Shown: piece after piece, positions 7,659 through 17,603 of the stretch
How the letters are laid out: each line of letters opens with the position of its first letter
How positions within the stretch are numbered: the stretch's first letter is position 1
Assembly: GCF_900605005.1 (NCBI RefSeq)
Contig: NZ_LR027558.1
Span: forward strand, 1,291,674-1,355,673
DNA from: Acidipropionibacterium timonense
Lineage (GTDB): Bacteria > Actinomycetota > Actinomycetes > Propionibacteriales > Propionibacteriaceae
Direction: 5' to 3'
Length of the DNA stretch: 64,000 bases
Translations under genes and position numbers: made by a program
Notes under the pieces: model-generated
What the model saw: only the letters and a program-made list of their open reading frames with translations
Database searches by the model: none
Told to the model about the DNA's origin: nothing

Positions 7659-7895
7659 TCACCCCATCCCCAGGACGGCGCGCAACAGGCCGAGGCGGGC
7701 GCTGCCGTCCCACCACCCCGGGCCGGCCAGCCAGGCGAGCACGACGACCACGGTGACGACGACTGCCGCTGTGACGACACCGATGACCTCACCGGGACGG
7801 GGCAGGCGGTCCCGCCTGTCGCGCAGGCCCTCAGACTTCGGTGAACTGGCCGGTGACAAGCCCCGGAGCCGCCCTTCATGCACGTTCGTCGTCAT
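7659..7895 (-). CDS. small single-span membrane protein, unknown function
   Basis: A 78-residue ORF with a charged 35-residue N-terminus (MTTNVHEGRLRGL..., then RDRRDRLPRPGE). One strong transmembrane helix follows (VIGVVTAAVVVTVVVVLAWLA, about residues 38-58) with a short C-terminal tail. The start ATG at 7895 has only a weak purine run (AAGGAGTCTGGGGGC) ahead of it. It is divergent from the 7975 gene across 79 bases and upstream of nucS in the same direction, separated by a repeat copy. No family recognised. Confidence 0.5.
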   Translation of the reverse strand: MTTNVHEGRLRGLSPASSPKSEGLRDRRDRLPRPGEVIGVVTAAVVVTVVVVLAWLAGPGWWDGSARLGLLRAVLGMG

Positions 7896-7960
7896 GCCCC
7901 CAGACTCCTTGACGGGTCCACCCACCGACAAGGGGGCCAGCCCCCCTCTCCAGCGCGGAC

Positions 7961-7966
7961 TAGGAT
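7961..7966 (+). promoter_or_regulatory. -10 box for the 7975 gene (leaderless)
   Basis: TAGGAT lies eight bases before the GTG at 7975, with no Shine-Dalgarno between them. Confidence 0.45.
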
Positions 7967-7974
7967 CACCCCTC

Positions 7975-8256
7975 GTGGGACGAAAGCACCGACCGAGCAA
8001 GCATCTGCGCCCGGTCCGTCCCCTGAGCCGGTCGACCCATGCCTACAGCGACGACAAGGCCGACGGTTCGCACGTCGTCCGTCAGGTGCCGGCCGATCGG
8101 GCGCTCAAGACGTACACCTGTCCCGGCTGCCAGCACCCCATCGCTCCGGGCACCCCGCACATCGTCGCCTGGCCGCACGACCCGTCGATCTTCGCCGAGT
8201 CGCCCGTCGCCGAGCGACGACACTGGCACACCGCATGTTGGAGGTCCCGCCCGTGA
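7975..8256 (+). CDS. conserved actinobacterial protein with a Cys/His cluster
   Basis: A 93-residue basic protein starting MGRKHRPSKHLRPVRPL. It contains CPGCQHPIAPGTPH and, 30 residues later, RRHWHTACW: a CxxC plus His/Cys arrangement that may bind zinc. Similar short proteins occur in many actinobacteria, often annotated only as hypothetical or loosely as ATP/GTP-binding; no nucleotide-binding motif is visible here. Its stop overlaps the GTG of the alpha/beta hydrolase (GTGA), so the two are coupled. Start GTG 7975 follows a TAGGAT box at leaderless spacing; the longer upstream frame has no support. Confidence 0.7.
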   Translation: MGRKHRPSKHLRPVRPLSRSTHAYSDDKADGSHVVRQVPADRALKTYTCPGCQHPIAPGTPHIVAWPHDPSIFAESPVAERRHWHTACWRSRP

Positions 8257-9074
8257 CGCCCCTGCACACCACCGAGATCGGTCATGGCCGCCACACCATC
8301 GTCTGGTGCCACGGCATCTTCGGACAGGGCAAGAACTTCACCTCCGTGGCCCGTTCCCTCGTCGGCTCCGATCCCGACCGGTGGCGTTGCGTCCTCGTCG
8401 ACCTGCCCAACCACGGCCGCTCCCCGTGGACGACGTCGACCTCCTACCCCGACATGGCCGACCACCTGGCGCGGACCATTCGTGAGCTCAGCCCCGGCCA
8501 ACCCGTGCACCTGTTGGGGCACTCCATGGGTGGCAAGGTCGCCATGCGGACCGCGCTCGACCACCCCGAGCTGCTCGACGCCCTCGTCGTCGTGGACATC
8601 TCCCCCGTCGACTACCCCATGGGGCATTCCTTCGGCCAGCGGGTGCGGGGCATGCGCAGCCTCGATCTGGAGGCCCTCGAGTCCCGTTCCCAGGCGGAGT
8701 CCCAGCTCTCCCTCTACGAGCCGGACGCCGCCATCCGTCAGTTCCTCATGCAGAACCTGCGGCACGACATCCACGCGCCCGCCGGTCATCAGTGGCATTG
8801 GCAGATGAACCTCGACCTGCTGGCCGAGACCATGGACGACCTCGGCCGGTGGCCCTCCGACGGCACCAGGGTCTGGCGCGGCCCGGTGCTGTGGATCAAC
8901 GGTGCGCGGTCGAGCTACGTGCGGCCCGAGTATGCCGACGCCATGCAGGCCCTCTTCCCGCAGGTGCGTCGGGTGACGATCAAGGACAGCGGTCACTGGG
9001 TCCACTCCGACCAGCCCACCATCTTCACCCAGGTCGTCAAGGGCTTTCTCACCCGCATCGAGGACCGTCACTGA
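8253..9074 (+). CDS. alpha/beta-fold hydrolase (YbfF-like esterase)
   Basis: A 273-residue single-domain hydrolase. The nucleophile elbow is GHSMGG at about residues 90-95. An HG oxyanion motif (WCHGIFGQGKNF) lies near residue 15, and the catalytic His is in DSGHWVHSDQP near the C-terminus. The acid residue is probably the Asp after strand six, not firmly placed. The overall pattern is closest to YbfF/ABHD11-like esterases of unknown physiological substrate. Start GTG 8253 overlaps the upstream stop, and GGAGG lies eight bases ahead of it, so it is translated with the Cys/His protein. Earlier in-frame starts overlap that gene fully and are shadows. Confidence 0.85.
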   Translation: MTPLHTTEIGHGRHTIVWCHGIFGQGKNFTSVARSLVGSDPDRWRCVLVDLPNHGRSPWTTSTSYPDMADHLARTIRELSPGQPVHLLGHSMGGKVAMRTALDHPELLDALVVVDISPVDYPMGHSFGQRVRGMRSLDLEALESRSQAESQLSLYEPDAAIRQFLMQNLRHDIHAPAGHQWHWQMNLDLLAETMDDLGRWPSDGTRVWRGPVLWINGARSSYVRPEYADAMQALFPQVRRVTIKDSGHWVHSDQPTIFTQVVKGFLTRIEDRH

Positions 9075-9158
9075 GGCTCTCCACCGCTCCGGAAAGTCCC
9101 GCAGCCGTCGGTCACAGGGCGCTCCTGTCGTCACGGTCCCGGATCGACGCCGGGCCGA

Positions 9159-9698
9159 TCAGGGAATGCTCACCAGGATCCGTCCACGGATGCCGCGGTC
9201 GACGAGGTCGTGAGCGGCTGCGATGTCCTCGAGCGGCAGGACCTCGGCGATGGGGATGGTGAGGTCGCCTGCCGCGGCGGCAGCGGTGAGCTCCACCGCC
9301 GCGTCCCGCGTGGCGTCGACGGGGAAGTCGTCACTTCCCAACAGCCTCAGCGTGACGTTGTCGAAGAGCATCGGCCAGAAGTCCAGACGAGGACGCGGAT
9401 CGTGGGTCCCGTAGGCGGCGATGGTCCCGCCGACCGCCACGATGACCCCGGCGCCGTCGCAGTGCGGGACGATCCTCGGGTACGGCAACGGACCACCGGT
9501 CCACGCGCTGCGCTTCTTCGCGTCCCCCGGGTTGACGCCCGACAGCACGATCCGCACACGGACCTCCCCGGTCGCGGGCTCCGGTCGAGGCATCTCGCCC
9601 ACCGTGAGGGCATTGGCGGCCCGGCCCGCCTTCTCGTACCAAGCGGCGCGCATGAGCGCTCCCCGCAGCGACTGGGGGGTGTCCGGAAAGCCGGTCAC
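9159..9698 (-). pseudogene. NADPH:quinone oxidoreductase-like gene with a large internal deletion
   Basis: The 179-codon frame begins like a zinc-independent quinone oxidoreductase: GVNPGDAKKRS, then PRIVPHCDGAGVIVAVG by about residue 90. It then jumps directly to the C-terminal third (GTIAAYGTHDP, LLGSDDFPVD, EDIAAAHDLVDRGIRGRILVSIP). Intact relatives are about 320-330 residues. Roughly 150 residues are missing, including the Rossmann GxGxxG that binds NADPH. The reading frame is preserved, so a stable protein could be made, but it cannot use the normal cofactor site. A good Shine-Dalgarno (GAGGAGAACACC) precedes GTG 9698. It follows the acetolactate synthase-like gene by 69 bases, probably in one operon. 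Confidence 0.8.
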
Positions 9699-9767
9699 GG
9701 TGTTCTCCTCCGTGCTGGGGTGTCGATGGAGCGAGGCCGCTCGGCATCGGCGCGGCGCCGGGCTCCG

Positions 9768-11441
9768 TCACAGGCTGACGGTGACCTCGCCGAGCATGTC
9801 CGTCAGGCGCATGTTCTCCCGGTAGTCGACGGGGCATCCGATGACATGGACGCCGCCGTCGGCGAGCGCCTCTTCCAGGGTCGGTGCCAGGTCGGCGGCT
9901 CGTTCGATCCAGTGACCGTGGGCGCCGAAGGACGCGGCGTAGGTGACGAGGTCGGGGTTGGTGAAATCGACCTGGGCGTGGCGCCCCTGCTCGAGGTCCA
10001 TCTTCCACTTGATGAGGCCATAGGCTCGGTCGACCCAGACGAGGACGACGAGGGGCACCTCCTCGCGGACGGCGGTCTCGAGCTCCTGGGAGTTCATGAG
10101 GAAGCTGCCGTCGCCCATGACCGCCAGGACCTTGGCGTCAGGACGGGCGAAGTGTGCCCCGATGGCGCCTGGCAGTGTCCACGCCATGGTCGACAGGCCA
10201 TTGGAGATGAGGCACGTGCTGGGCCGTTGCGTCGGGTACAGCCTCGCCATCCACATCTTGATGGCTCCGGTGTCGGCGAGAACGATGTCGTCCTCCCCCA
10301 TCGCCTTGCGGATCTCGGCCACCATCCGCTGGGGCTTGACCGGGTACGAGTCGTCGGCCGCACCCTTCTCGAGCTCACGGTGGAGCAACCTGCGGATCGG
10401 CGGGCCGGCGAAGGGGAAACGGATCCCGGCCTCCCGGATCGCTGCCGCGGGGGCTGCGCACGCCCCCGCCACGTCCGCCTCGATGTTGACGGCCACCTGG
10501 TAGGCGGCGTCCTGGTCCTGGGCGAACCGGTTCACGTGGATGATCGTCTTGTCGTGCTCGGGGTTGATGCGCTCCGGTGAGAACTCCTGGAGTTCGTACC
10601 CGACGGCCAGCACCAGGTCTGCGGCGTCGAAGGCGAAATTCTCGTAGTCGTGGCGCATGAAGCCGACCACGCCCAGACTCTTGGGGTGGGAGTCGGGGAT
10701 GATGCCCTTGGCCTGGAAGGTGGTGGCGACCGGGACGTCGAGGGCCTCGACCAGCTCACGCAAAGCGTCACCGGCGTGGCCCCGGACGGCACCGTGCCCG
10801 GCCAGGATCACCGGGGCCTTGGCCGCTGCGATGAGGTCGACGGCCGCGTGGATGGAGCCAGGGTCAGGTGCGGCGGTGTGGCCGGGGCCCGGGCTCAACG
10901 GCTGGACGGACGGCTCGGCGATCATGGCTTCGACGTCCTGCGGGATGGCCAGGTAGGTGGCCCCCGGCCGTTCCGACCTGGCCAGGTCGAACGCTTTGCG
11001 CACCATCTCGGGGGCCGCTTCGGGGGTGAGAACCGTGTCCGCCCACTTCGTCACCGGCGCGAACATGGCCGGAAGGTCGACGATCTGGTGGGACTCCTTG
11101 TAGATGCGGTCGAGCCCGACCTGGGCGCTGAGGGCGACGAGCGGGCAGGAGTCGGTCTGCGCGTCGGCGACGCCGAGCAGCAGGTTGATCGCGCCAGGGC
11201 CGAGGGTGGCGGTGCACACGCCCGCCCGGTGGGCGAGCCTGCCGTACACATCGGCCATGAAGGCGGCCGCTTGCTCGTGACGGGTGAGGACGAAACGCAT
11301 GTCCGGGCGGTCGTCGATCGCCAGGACGAGGCCGATGTTCTCCTCACCGGGAATACCGAAGACGACGTCGACCCCCTCGGCGTGCAGGCACTCGGCCAGG
11401 AGGTGGGCGACCGTGCGTCCTGTGCTGGTCCCGGTGGTCAT
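9768..11441 (-). CDS. acetolactate synthase-like ThDP enzyme
   Basis: A 557-residue thiamine-diphosphate enzyme with the three-domain acetohydroxyacid synthase layout. The activating Glu is in LTRHEQAAAFMA near residue 50. LGPGAINLLLGVADA and KESHQIVDLPAMFAPVTKW follow. The ThDP-binding GDGSFLMNSQELETA near 435 is followed by DRAYGLIKWKM. It most resembles the ilvB-like class annotated as catabolic or large-subunit acetolactate synthase. There is no adjacent small regulatory subunit, which argues against the main branched-chain biosynthetic enzyme. The start is ATG 11441 after GGAGGGGACCCC. It is co-directional with the decayed oxidoreductase. Substrate assignment is inference. Confidence 0.78.
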   Translation of the reverse strand: MTTGTSTGRTVAHLLAECLHAEGVDVVFGIPGEENIGLVLAIDDRPDMRFVLTRHEQAAAFMADVYGRLAHRAGVCTATLGPGAINLLLGVADAQTDSCPLVALSAQVGLDRIYKESHQIVDLPAMFAPVTKWADTVLTPEAAPEMVRKAFDLARSERPGATYLAIPQDVEAMIAEPSVQPLSPGPGHTAAPDPGSIHAAVDLIAAAKAPVILAGHGAVRGHAGDALRELVEALDVPVATTFQAKGIIPDSHPKSLGVVGFMRHDYENFAFDAADLVLAVGYELQEFSPERINPEHDKTIIHVNRFAQDQDAAYQVAVNIEADVAGACAAPAAAIREAGIRFPFAGPPIRRLLHRELEKGAADDSYPVKPQRMVAEIRKAMGEDDIVLADTGAIKMWMARLYPTQRPSTCLISNGLSTMAWTLPGAIGAHFARPDAKVLAVMGDGSFLMNSQELETAVREEVPLVVLVWVDRAYGLIKWKMDLEQGRHAQVDFTNPDLVTYAASFGAHGHWIERAADLAPTLEEALADGGVHVIGCPVDYRENMRLTDMLGEVTVSL

Positions 11442-11511
11442 GGGGTCCCCTCCTCGACGTCGACAACAGGTCACACACCCGTGGTCCTCGGGTCGAGACC
11501 GTCCTGATCGA

Positions 11512-11517
11512 TGCTAG
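11512..11517 (-). promoter_or_regulatory. possible -10 box for the acetolactate synthase-like gene
   Basis: TAGCAT on the minus strand is about 70 bases upstream of the ATG at 11441. Unlike the leaderless genes, this one has a leader and a Shine-Dalgarno. Confidence 0.3.
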
Positions 11518-11607
11518 CCCGCTGCCGGACGGCACGGTCCTGCCGGACCTGTCCGTGGGATCGACGACGTCCCGGGCCCGATCCCCGACGAGGCGAGATA
11601 GGCCGCG

Positions 11608-12339
11608 TCAACCACTGACGCCGAAGAGACGGCCCACGCCCCAGGTGATGGCCATGGCCAGTGCTCCACCCGCCACGACGCGCGCCATCGCCGGCCGGCG
11701 GGGCGAGCGGCCCAGCGTCGACGACACCCAGCCCGTCGTGGCCAGGGCGACGAGGACCGCGACGAAGGTCGCGCCGATGCGACCACGCCCCGGGGTGAAC
11801 ACCATTGCCAGGGTGGGGATGAGGGCGCCGCACACGAAGCTCAGCGCCGATGCCCCGGCCGCGTGCCAGGCGCTGGGGATCTGGCCGGGATCGAAGTCGT
11901 AGTCGGTTCGCAGGTGGGTGCCCAGAGCGTCGCGGTGGGTGAGTTCACGGGCCACCTGTGCTGCGGTGGCGGGGCTCAGCCCCAGGTCACGGTAGTGATC
12001 GGTGAGCTTGGCCAGTTCGTGGCGAGGATGGTTCCTCAGCGCGGTCCGTTCCATGGCGACGAGCGACCTCTGCACGTCGCGCTGCGTGGACACCGACACG
12101 TACTCGCCGAGCGCCATCGACACCGACGCGGCGAGGATCCCTGCCATGGCAGTGAGCAGGATGAGATGAGTGTTCTGCGGCTGGACGGCGGCGACACCGA
12201 CGACCAGACCGGCGGTGGACACGATGCCGTCGTTGGCGCCGAGCACGCCGGCGCGCAACCAGTTGAGGCGATCACCGAGGCCGTCGGTGGAGTCGGCCTC
12301 GCCGGTGTCGTTCGCGGTGGTTCCGTCACTCGATGTCAC
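11608..12339 (-). CDS. VIT1/CCC1-family membrane transporter
   Basis: A 243-residue membrane protein of the vacuolar iron transporter family, which moves Fe2+ or Mn2+ across membranes. WLRAGVLGANDGIVSTAGLVVGVAA (about residues 27-51) is the family signature of helix 1. GILAASVSMALGEYVSVSTQRD covers helix 2 and the start of the cytoplasmic Glu-rich region. Three helices fill the last 90 residues (FVCGALIPTLAMVF, FVAVLVALATTGWV, VVAGGALAMAITWGVG). The start is GTG 12339 with GGAAGGACCACGCCC ahead. It appears monocistronic. Plants and yeast use relatives for vacuolar storage; in bacteria export or detoxification of iron or manganese is the likely role. Confidence 0.88.
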   Translation of the reverse strand: MTSSDGTTANDTGEADSTDGLGDRLNWLRAGVLGANDGIVSTAGLVVGVAAVQPQNTHLILLTAMAGILAASVSMALGEYVSVSTQRDVQRSLVAMERTALRNHPRHELAKLTDHYRDLGLSPATAAQVARELTHRDALGTHLRTDYDFDPGQIPSAWHAAGASALSFVCGALIPTLAMVFTPGRGRIGATFVAVLVALATTGWVSSTLGRSPRRPAMARVVAGGALAMAITWGVGRLFGVSG

Positions 12340-12487
12340 GGGCGTGGTCCTTCCCGAGGCGGGTCATGGTCTGAGGACGCCGCGTGCCACGGTGGAGGTG
12401 GCGCGCCGCACATCGCCCGTGTGGCGAACGGCCGAGCGTCGATGAACCAGCGCACCAGCGGCCGATCATGAGGCTCGGCCCGGTGCA

Positions 12488-13246
12488 CTAGCCCATGATG
12501 ACCGAACTGATGACTGCTGGCGCCACCGGTTTGCCGTTGGCATCGGCCCCTTGGGCCGCGATCTGCATGACGACCCGGAGTCCGGCGTCGTCGGTCCTGC
12601 CGACGACGGTGTAGTCGCCCTTGAGCTGGGTGTCCTTCCAGATGATGAGGAACTGCGATCCGTTGTGGTTGTCGGCGGGCGCCATGACGACGGTGCCGGC
12701 CGGGTACCTCGACTGGCCGGAGGTCTCGATCGGGTACGTGTAGCCACCGTCGCCGGTGCCGGTCCCCGAGGGGTCCCCGCACTGGAGGTAGAACACCCCG
12801 GAGGTGGAGAGGCGATGGCAGGACGTCTTCGTGTAGAAACCCTGGGTCGCCAGGGAGATGACGGCGTTGACCGCGCACGGCGCCTTCGCACGGTTCAGGA
12901 GCATCTGCACCGGCTTGCCGTCGAGGACGATGGTCATGGCCACCTCTCCGGACCTCTCGATCCCGTCGACGCTCGGCGGCTCGACGGCCCGAGCCGGCTC
13001 ACCGGCAGGGGTGTAGGTGCATCCGGACGCCGACGGCGTCGCGGAGCTCACCGGCGCGGCAGCGCTGGCGGAAGTGCTGGTCTGTGTCGGCGGGGCGGAG
13101 CTCGAGGCGGCGCTGCCGGGGGTCGCCGCGCCACTGGTACCGACCGCGTCCCCCGAGGCCGACAGCAGGGTGTCCGGGTCGACCCTCGCACACCCGGTGA
13201 GGAGCACCGCCACCGCTGCCAGGGCCACCAGTCTCCGCCTGCTCAT
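12488..13246 (-). CDS. cyclophilin-type peptidyl-prolyl isomerase, lipoprotein
   Basis: A 252-residue exported protein. The N-terminus MSRRRLVALAAVAVLLTGC is a lipoprotein signal peptide with lipobox LTGC, so Cys19 would be lipidated. A 60-residue Ala/Ser/Pro-rich linker follows. The cyclophilin domain (about residues 90-250) shows FYTKTSCHRL, FYLQCGDPSGTGTGDGGY, GSQFLIIW and YTVVGRTDDAGL. These correspond to the family's catalytic-face segments, with Arg in CHRL as the usual catalytic residue. It should assist folding of secreted proteins outside the membrane. The start ATG at 13246 has GGAGGAGTCCGGG ahead. Adjacent genes are unrelated. Confidence 0.88.
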   Translation of the reverse strand: MSRRRLVALAAVAVLLTGCARVDPDTLLSASGDAVGTSGAATPGSAASSSAPPTQTSTSASAAAPVSSATPSASGCTYTPAGEPARAVEPPSVDGIERSGEVAMTIVLDGKPVQMLLNRAKAPCAVNAVISLATQGFYTKTSCHRLSTSGVFYLQCGDPSGTGTGDGGYTYPIETSGQSRYPAGTVVMAPADNHNGSQFLIIWKDTQLKGDYTVVGRTDDAGLRVVMQIAAQGADANGKPVAPAVISSVIMG

Positions 13247-13388
13247 CCCGGACTCCTCCCGACCTCGATGTCATCGACCCTAACCGCCCTGGCCGGGCAC
13301 GCGCCCAGACCCGCCGGAGGCCCGCGGAAGTCGCGTCGGTGCGAGCCCGACCGGTGCCGCGGCTCCTCGTGCGCCCCACGCGCGCGGC

Positions 13389-13394
13389 TAGAGT
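13389..13394 (+). promoter_or_regulatory. -10 box of the adenosyltransferase gene (leaderless)
   Basis: TAGAGT lies exactly six bases before ATG 13401, and no Shine-Dalgarno is present. Confidence 0.55.
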
Positions 13395-13400
13395 GGCGCC

Positions 13401-14060
13401 ATGGTGACCCTCTCGCGCATCTACACCCGCACCGGCGACCACGGCACGACCCGTCTGGTGGACAACTCCGTCGCCGCCAAGTCGGACCCTCGCGTCGAGG
13501 CCTACGGGCTCGTCGACGCCGCCAACGCCGCCATCGGACTGGCCCTGGCGCTGGACGACGGCGTCCTGCCCGAGGCCGTGCGTCAGGCTCTCGGCGTCAT
13601 CCAGAACGAGCTCTTCGACGTCGGCGCCGACATCGCGAACCCGCTCGTGGCGAACCCTCCGTGGGAGCCGCTGCGCACCGTCCAGAGCAGCGTCGACCGG
13701 CTCGAGCACTGGTGTGACGAGTTCGGCGACCCGCTGCCGACCCTGCGCTCGTTCATCCTGCCGGGCGGCAACGCCGTGGGTGCCCAGTTGCACGTCTGCC
13801 GCACGGCGGTGCGCACCGCCGAACGCGCGGCCTGGCGGGCCGTCGAGGCCTATGGGACGCAGACCTCGCAGGATCCCGAGCAGACACCGGGCGGCGTCAA
13901 CGAGCTGGCAATCACCTACCTCAACCGGCTCTCGGACCTCCTGTTCATCCTCTCGAGGGTCGCCAACAAGGCGGCGGAGGGCAGTAGCGACGAGGTGCTC
14001 TGGGTACCCGGTGGGGAGCGGAACGCGGACCACCAGCCCGACCGGCACAGTCAGGCCTGA
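13401..14060 (+). CDS. PduO-type cob(I)alamin adenosyltransferase
   Basis: A 219-residue enzyme of the PduO/MMAB family, which transfers the adenosyl group of ATP to cob(I)alamin to make coenzyme B12. The N-terminal ATP-binding motif is YTRTGDHGTTRLVD (residues 8-21). Helical segments with EAYGLVDAANAAIGLAL, CRTAVRTAERAAW and YLNRLSDLLFILSRVAN match the family. In propionic-acid bacteria adenosylcobalamin feeds methylmalonyl-CoA mutase, which fits with the epimerase-like gene earlier in the window. It is a single leaderless gene, convergent with DUF2550. Mycobacteria have the orthologue at the same place beside the atp operon. Confidence 0.92.
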   Translation: MVTLSRIYTRTGDHGTTRLVDNSVAAKSDPRVEAYGLVDAANAAIGLALALDDGVLPEAVRQALGVIQNELFDVGADIANPLVANPPWEPLRTVQSSVDRLEHWCDEFGDPLPTLRSFILPGGNAVGAQLHVCRTAVRTAERAAWRAVEAYGTQTSQDPEQTPGGVNELAITYLNRLSDLLFILSRVANKAAEGSSDEVLWVPGGERNADHQPDRHSQA

Positions 14061-14093
14061 CCGTTCCGGTGACCCGGCGCGCAGGCTCAGGCC

Positions 14094-14594
14094 TCACAGA
14101 CGCTCCCGGGCGGCGTACCCCACGCCCCCGGGAGGTGTGGCCTCGAGCCAACTCATGAATCCCGTGACGACGACCGGTTCGACGACGAGCTGGACCGTGG
14201 AGGCGCGCCGGCGCCGTCCGGTCTCGACGGTGACGACCTCGTCGTCGACGAGGAAGGGAAGGCGATCCTCCGGCGCCCCGACATGGTGCTCCACCAGATG
14301 CAGCGGACCCCGCTCCAGCACGATCGTCGGCGTGAAGCGGGGGTCCAGGAAGCGGTACCACTCGAAGCGGCCGTTGACGTACCGGGCCATGCCCAGCATC
14401 CAGGAACCGGGCGTCGGGCCACCCATGGTGCGCAGTCCGCAGAGGAAGACGCCGCGGCGCCCGACGAGAATGCGATGGCGCACGAGCAACCAGATGGCGG
14501 CGATGAGGAGCAGCGCCGGGATGATCGACACGAGGATGACGTCCGTCTCCATGCCGTCGCCAAGCATTGCCGGGAGACACGGACCATCGACCAT
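14094..14594 (-). CDS. DUF2550 family membrane protein
   Basis: A 166-residue protein with one N-terminal transmembrane helix (VILVSIIPALLLIAAIWLLV, about residues 19-38). A conserved basic stretch follows (RHRILVGRRGVFLCGLR), then a soluble domain. This is the DUF2550 family, found just after atpC in many actinobacteria, as here. Its function is unknown; an association with ATP synthase or the cell envelope is only suggested by position. ATG 14594 was chosen because a TAGCGT box lies six bases upstream, matching the leaderless pattern. ATG 14552 (METDVILV) is the alternative, and neither has a Shine-Dalgarno. Confidence 0.8.
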   Translation of the reverse strand: MVDGPCLPAMLGDGMETDVILVSIIPALLLIAAIWLLVRHRILVGRRGVFLCGLRTMGGPTPGSWMLGMARYVNGRFEWYRFLDPRFTPTIVLERGPLHLVEHHVGAPEDRLPFLVDDEVVTVETGRRRRASTVQLVVEPVVVTGFMSWLEATPPGGVGYAARERL

Positions 14595-14600
14595 GGACCC

Positions 14601-14606
14601 ACGCTA
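14601..14606 (-). promoter_or_regulatory. -10 box of the DUF2550 gene (leaderless)
   Basis: TAGCGT on the minus strand lies six bases from ATG 14594. It suggests the gene has its own promoter although it follows the atp operon. Confidence 0.45.
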
Positions 14607-14693
14607 GCCTCTCCCCCGGCACGCCATCAACATGAGATCAGACGAGTGGAGCGATGGGCACCGGCTCACCCCGCCCGAACGACGTGGACTCGG

Positions 14694-14738
14694 ACACGGT
14701 GGGCCCAAACGCGGTGGGCCCGAACGCGGTGAGGGGCG
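14694..14738 (+). repeat. three 15-base tandem repeats after atpC
   Basis: Near-identical units ACRCGGTGGGCCCRA begin at 14694, 14709 and 14724; the last runs into the atp terminator stem. Confidence 0.7.
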
Positions 14739-14765
14739 TGCCCCACCGGACACGCCCCCTCACCG
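14727..14765 (-). terminator. terminator hairpin of the atp operon
   Basis: The arms CGGTGAGGGGCGTG and CACGCCCCCTCACCG pair with one bulged base around a 10-base loop, starting 12 bases after the atpC stop. Confidence 0.65.
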
Positions 14766-14776
14766 TCGGGCGACAC

Positions 14777-15195
14777 TCACTCCTGGGTGCGGCCCAACTT
14801 CCGGCTCGCCGCCATCTGCGCCTTGGCCAGATGCCACCGATGGACGTCCTCATCGGTCTCCTCGTTGCGGTCGCGCTTGCGGCGCGTCTCGTCGAGGACC
14901 CGCTGGGCCTCCTCCACGGAGAACTCGTCCGAGGTGCTGGCGTACTGGGCCAGGATCGAGACGCGTCCACCGGGGTTGACGGCGATGAAACCACCGTCGA
15001 CGGCGATGACCTCCTGCTTGCCGTCATTGGTGATGATCGTCGCCGCGCACGGCACCAGGGCGGCCAGGATCGGCTCGTGACCCGGCAGGATACCGATGTC
15101 TCCCTCGGTGGTCCGGACGATGATGTTGACCGCATCGCCCTTCCACACCTGACGGTCGGCTGCGACGACCTCGACGTGAAGGGGTTCGCGCTCCA

Positions 15196-15196
<1 letters not shown>
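14777..15196 (-). CDS. atpC: ATP synthase F1 epsilon subunit
   Basis: A 139-residue epsilon subunit, the rotor-stalk component that couples c-ring rotation to F1 and can inhibit hydrolysis. The N-terminal beta-sandwich (PLHVEVVAADRQVWKGDA, GDIGILPGHEPILAAL, GGFIAVNPGGRVSILA) is typical. The C-terminal helices (about residues 88-139) are of full bacterial length, unlike the shortened mycobacterial form. Its ATG shares a base with the atpD stop (TGATG), so it is coupled to atpD. It is the last gene of the atp operon, before a strong terminator. Confidence 0.95.
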
Positions 15197-17597
<2,401 letters not shown>

Positions 17598-17603
17598 GAG
17601 CGA

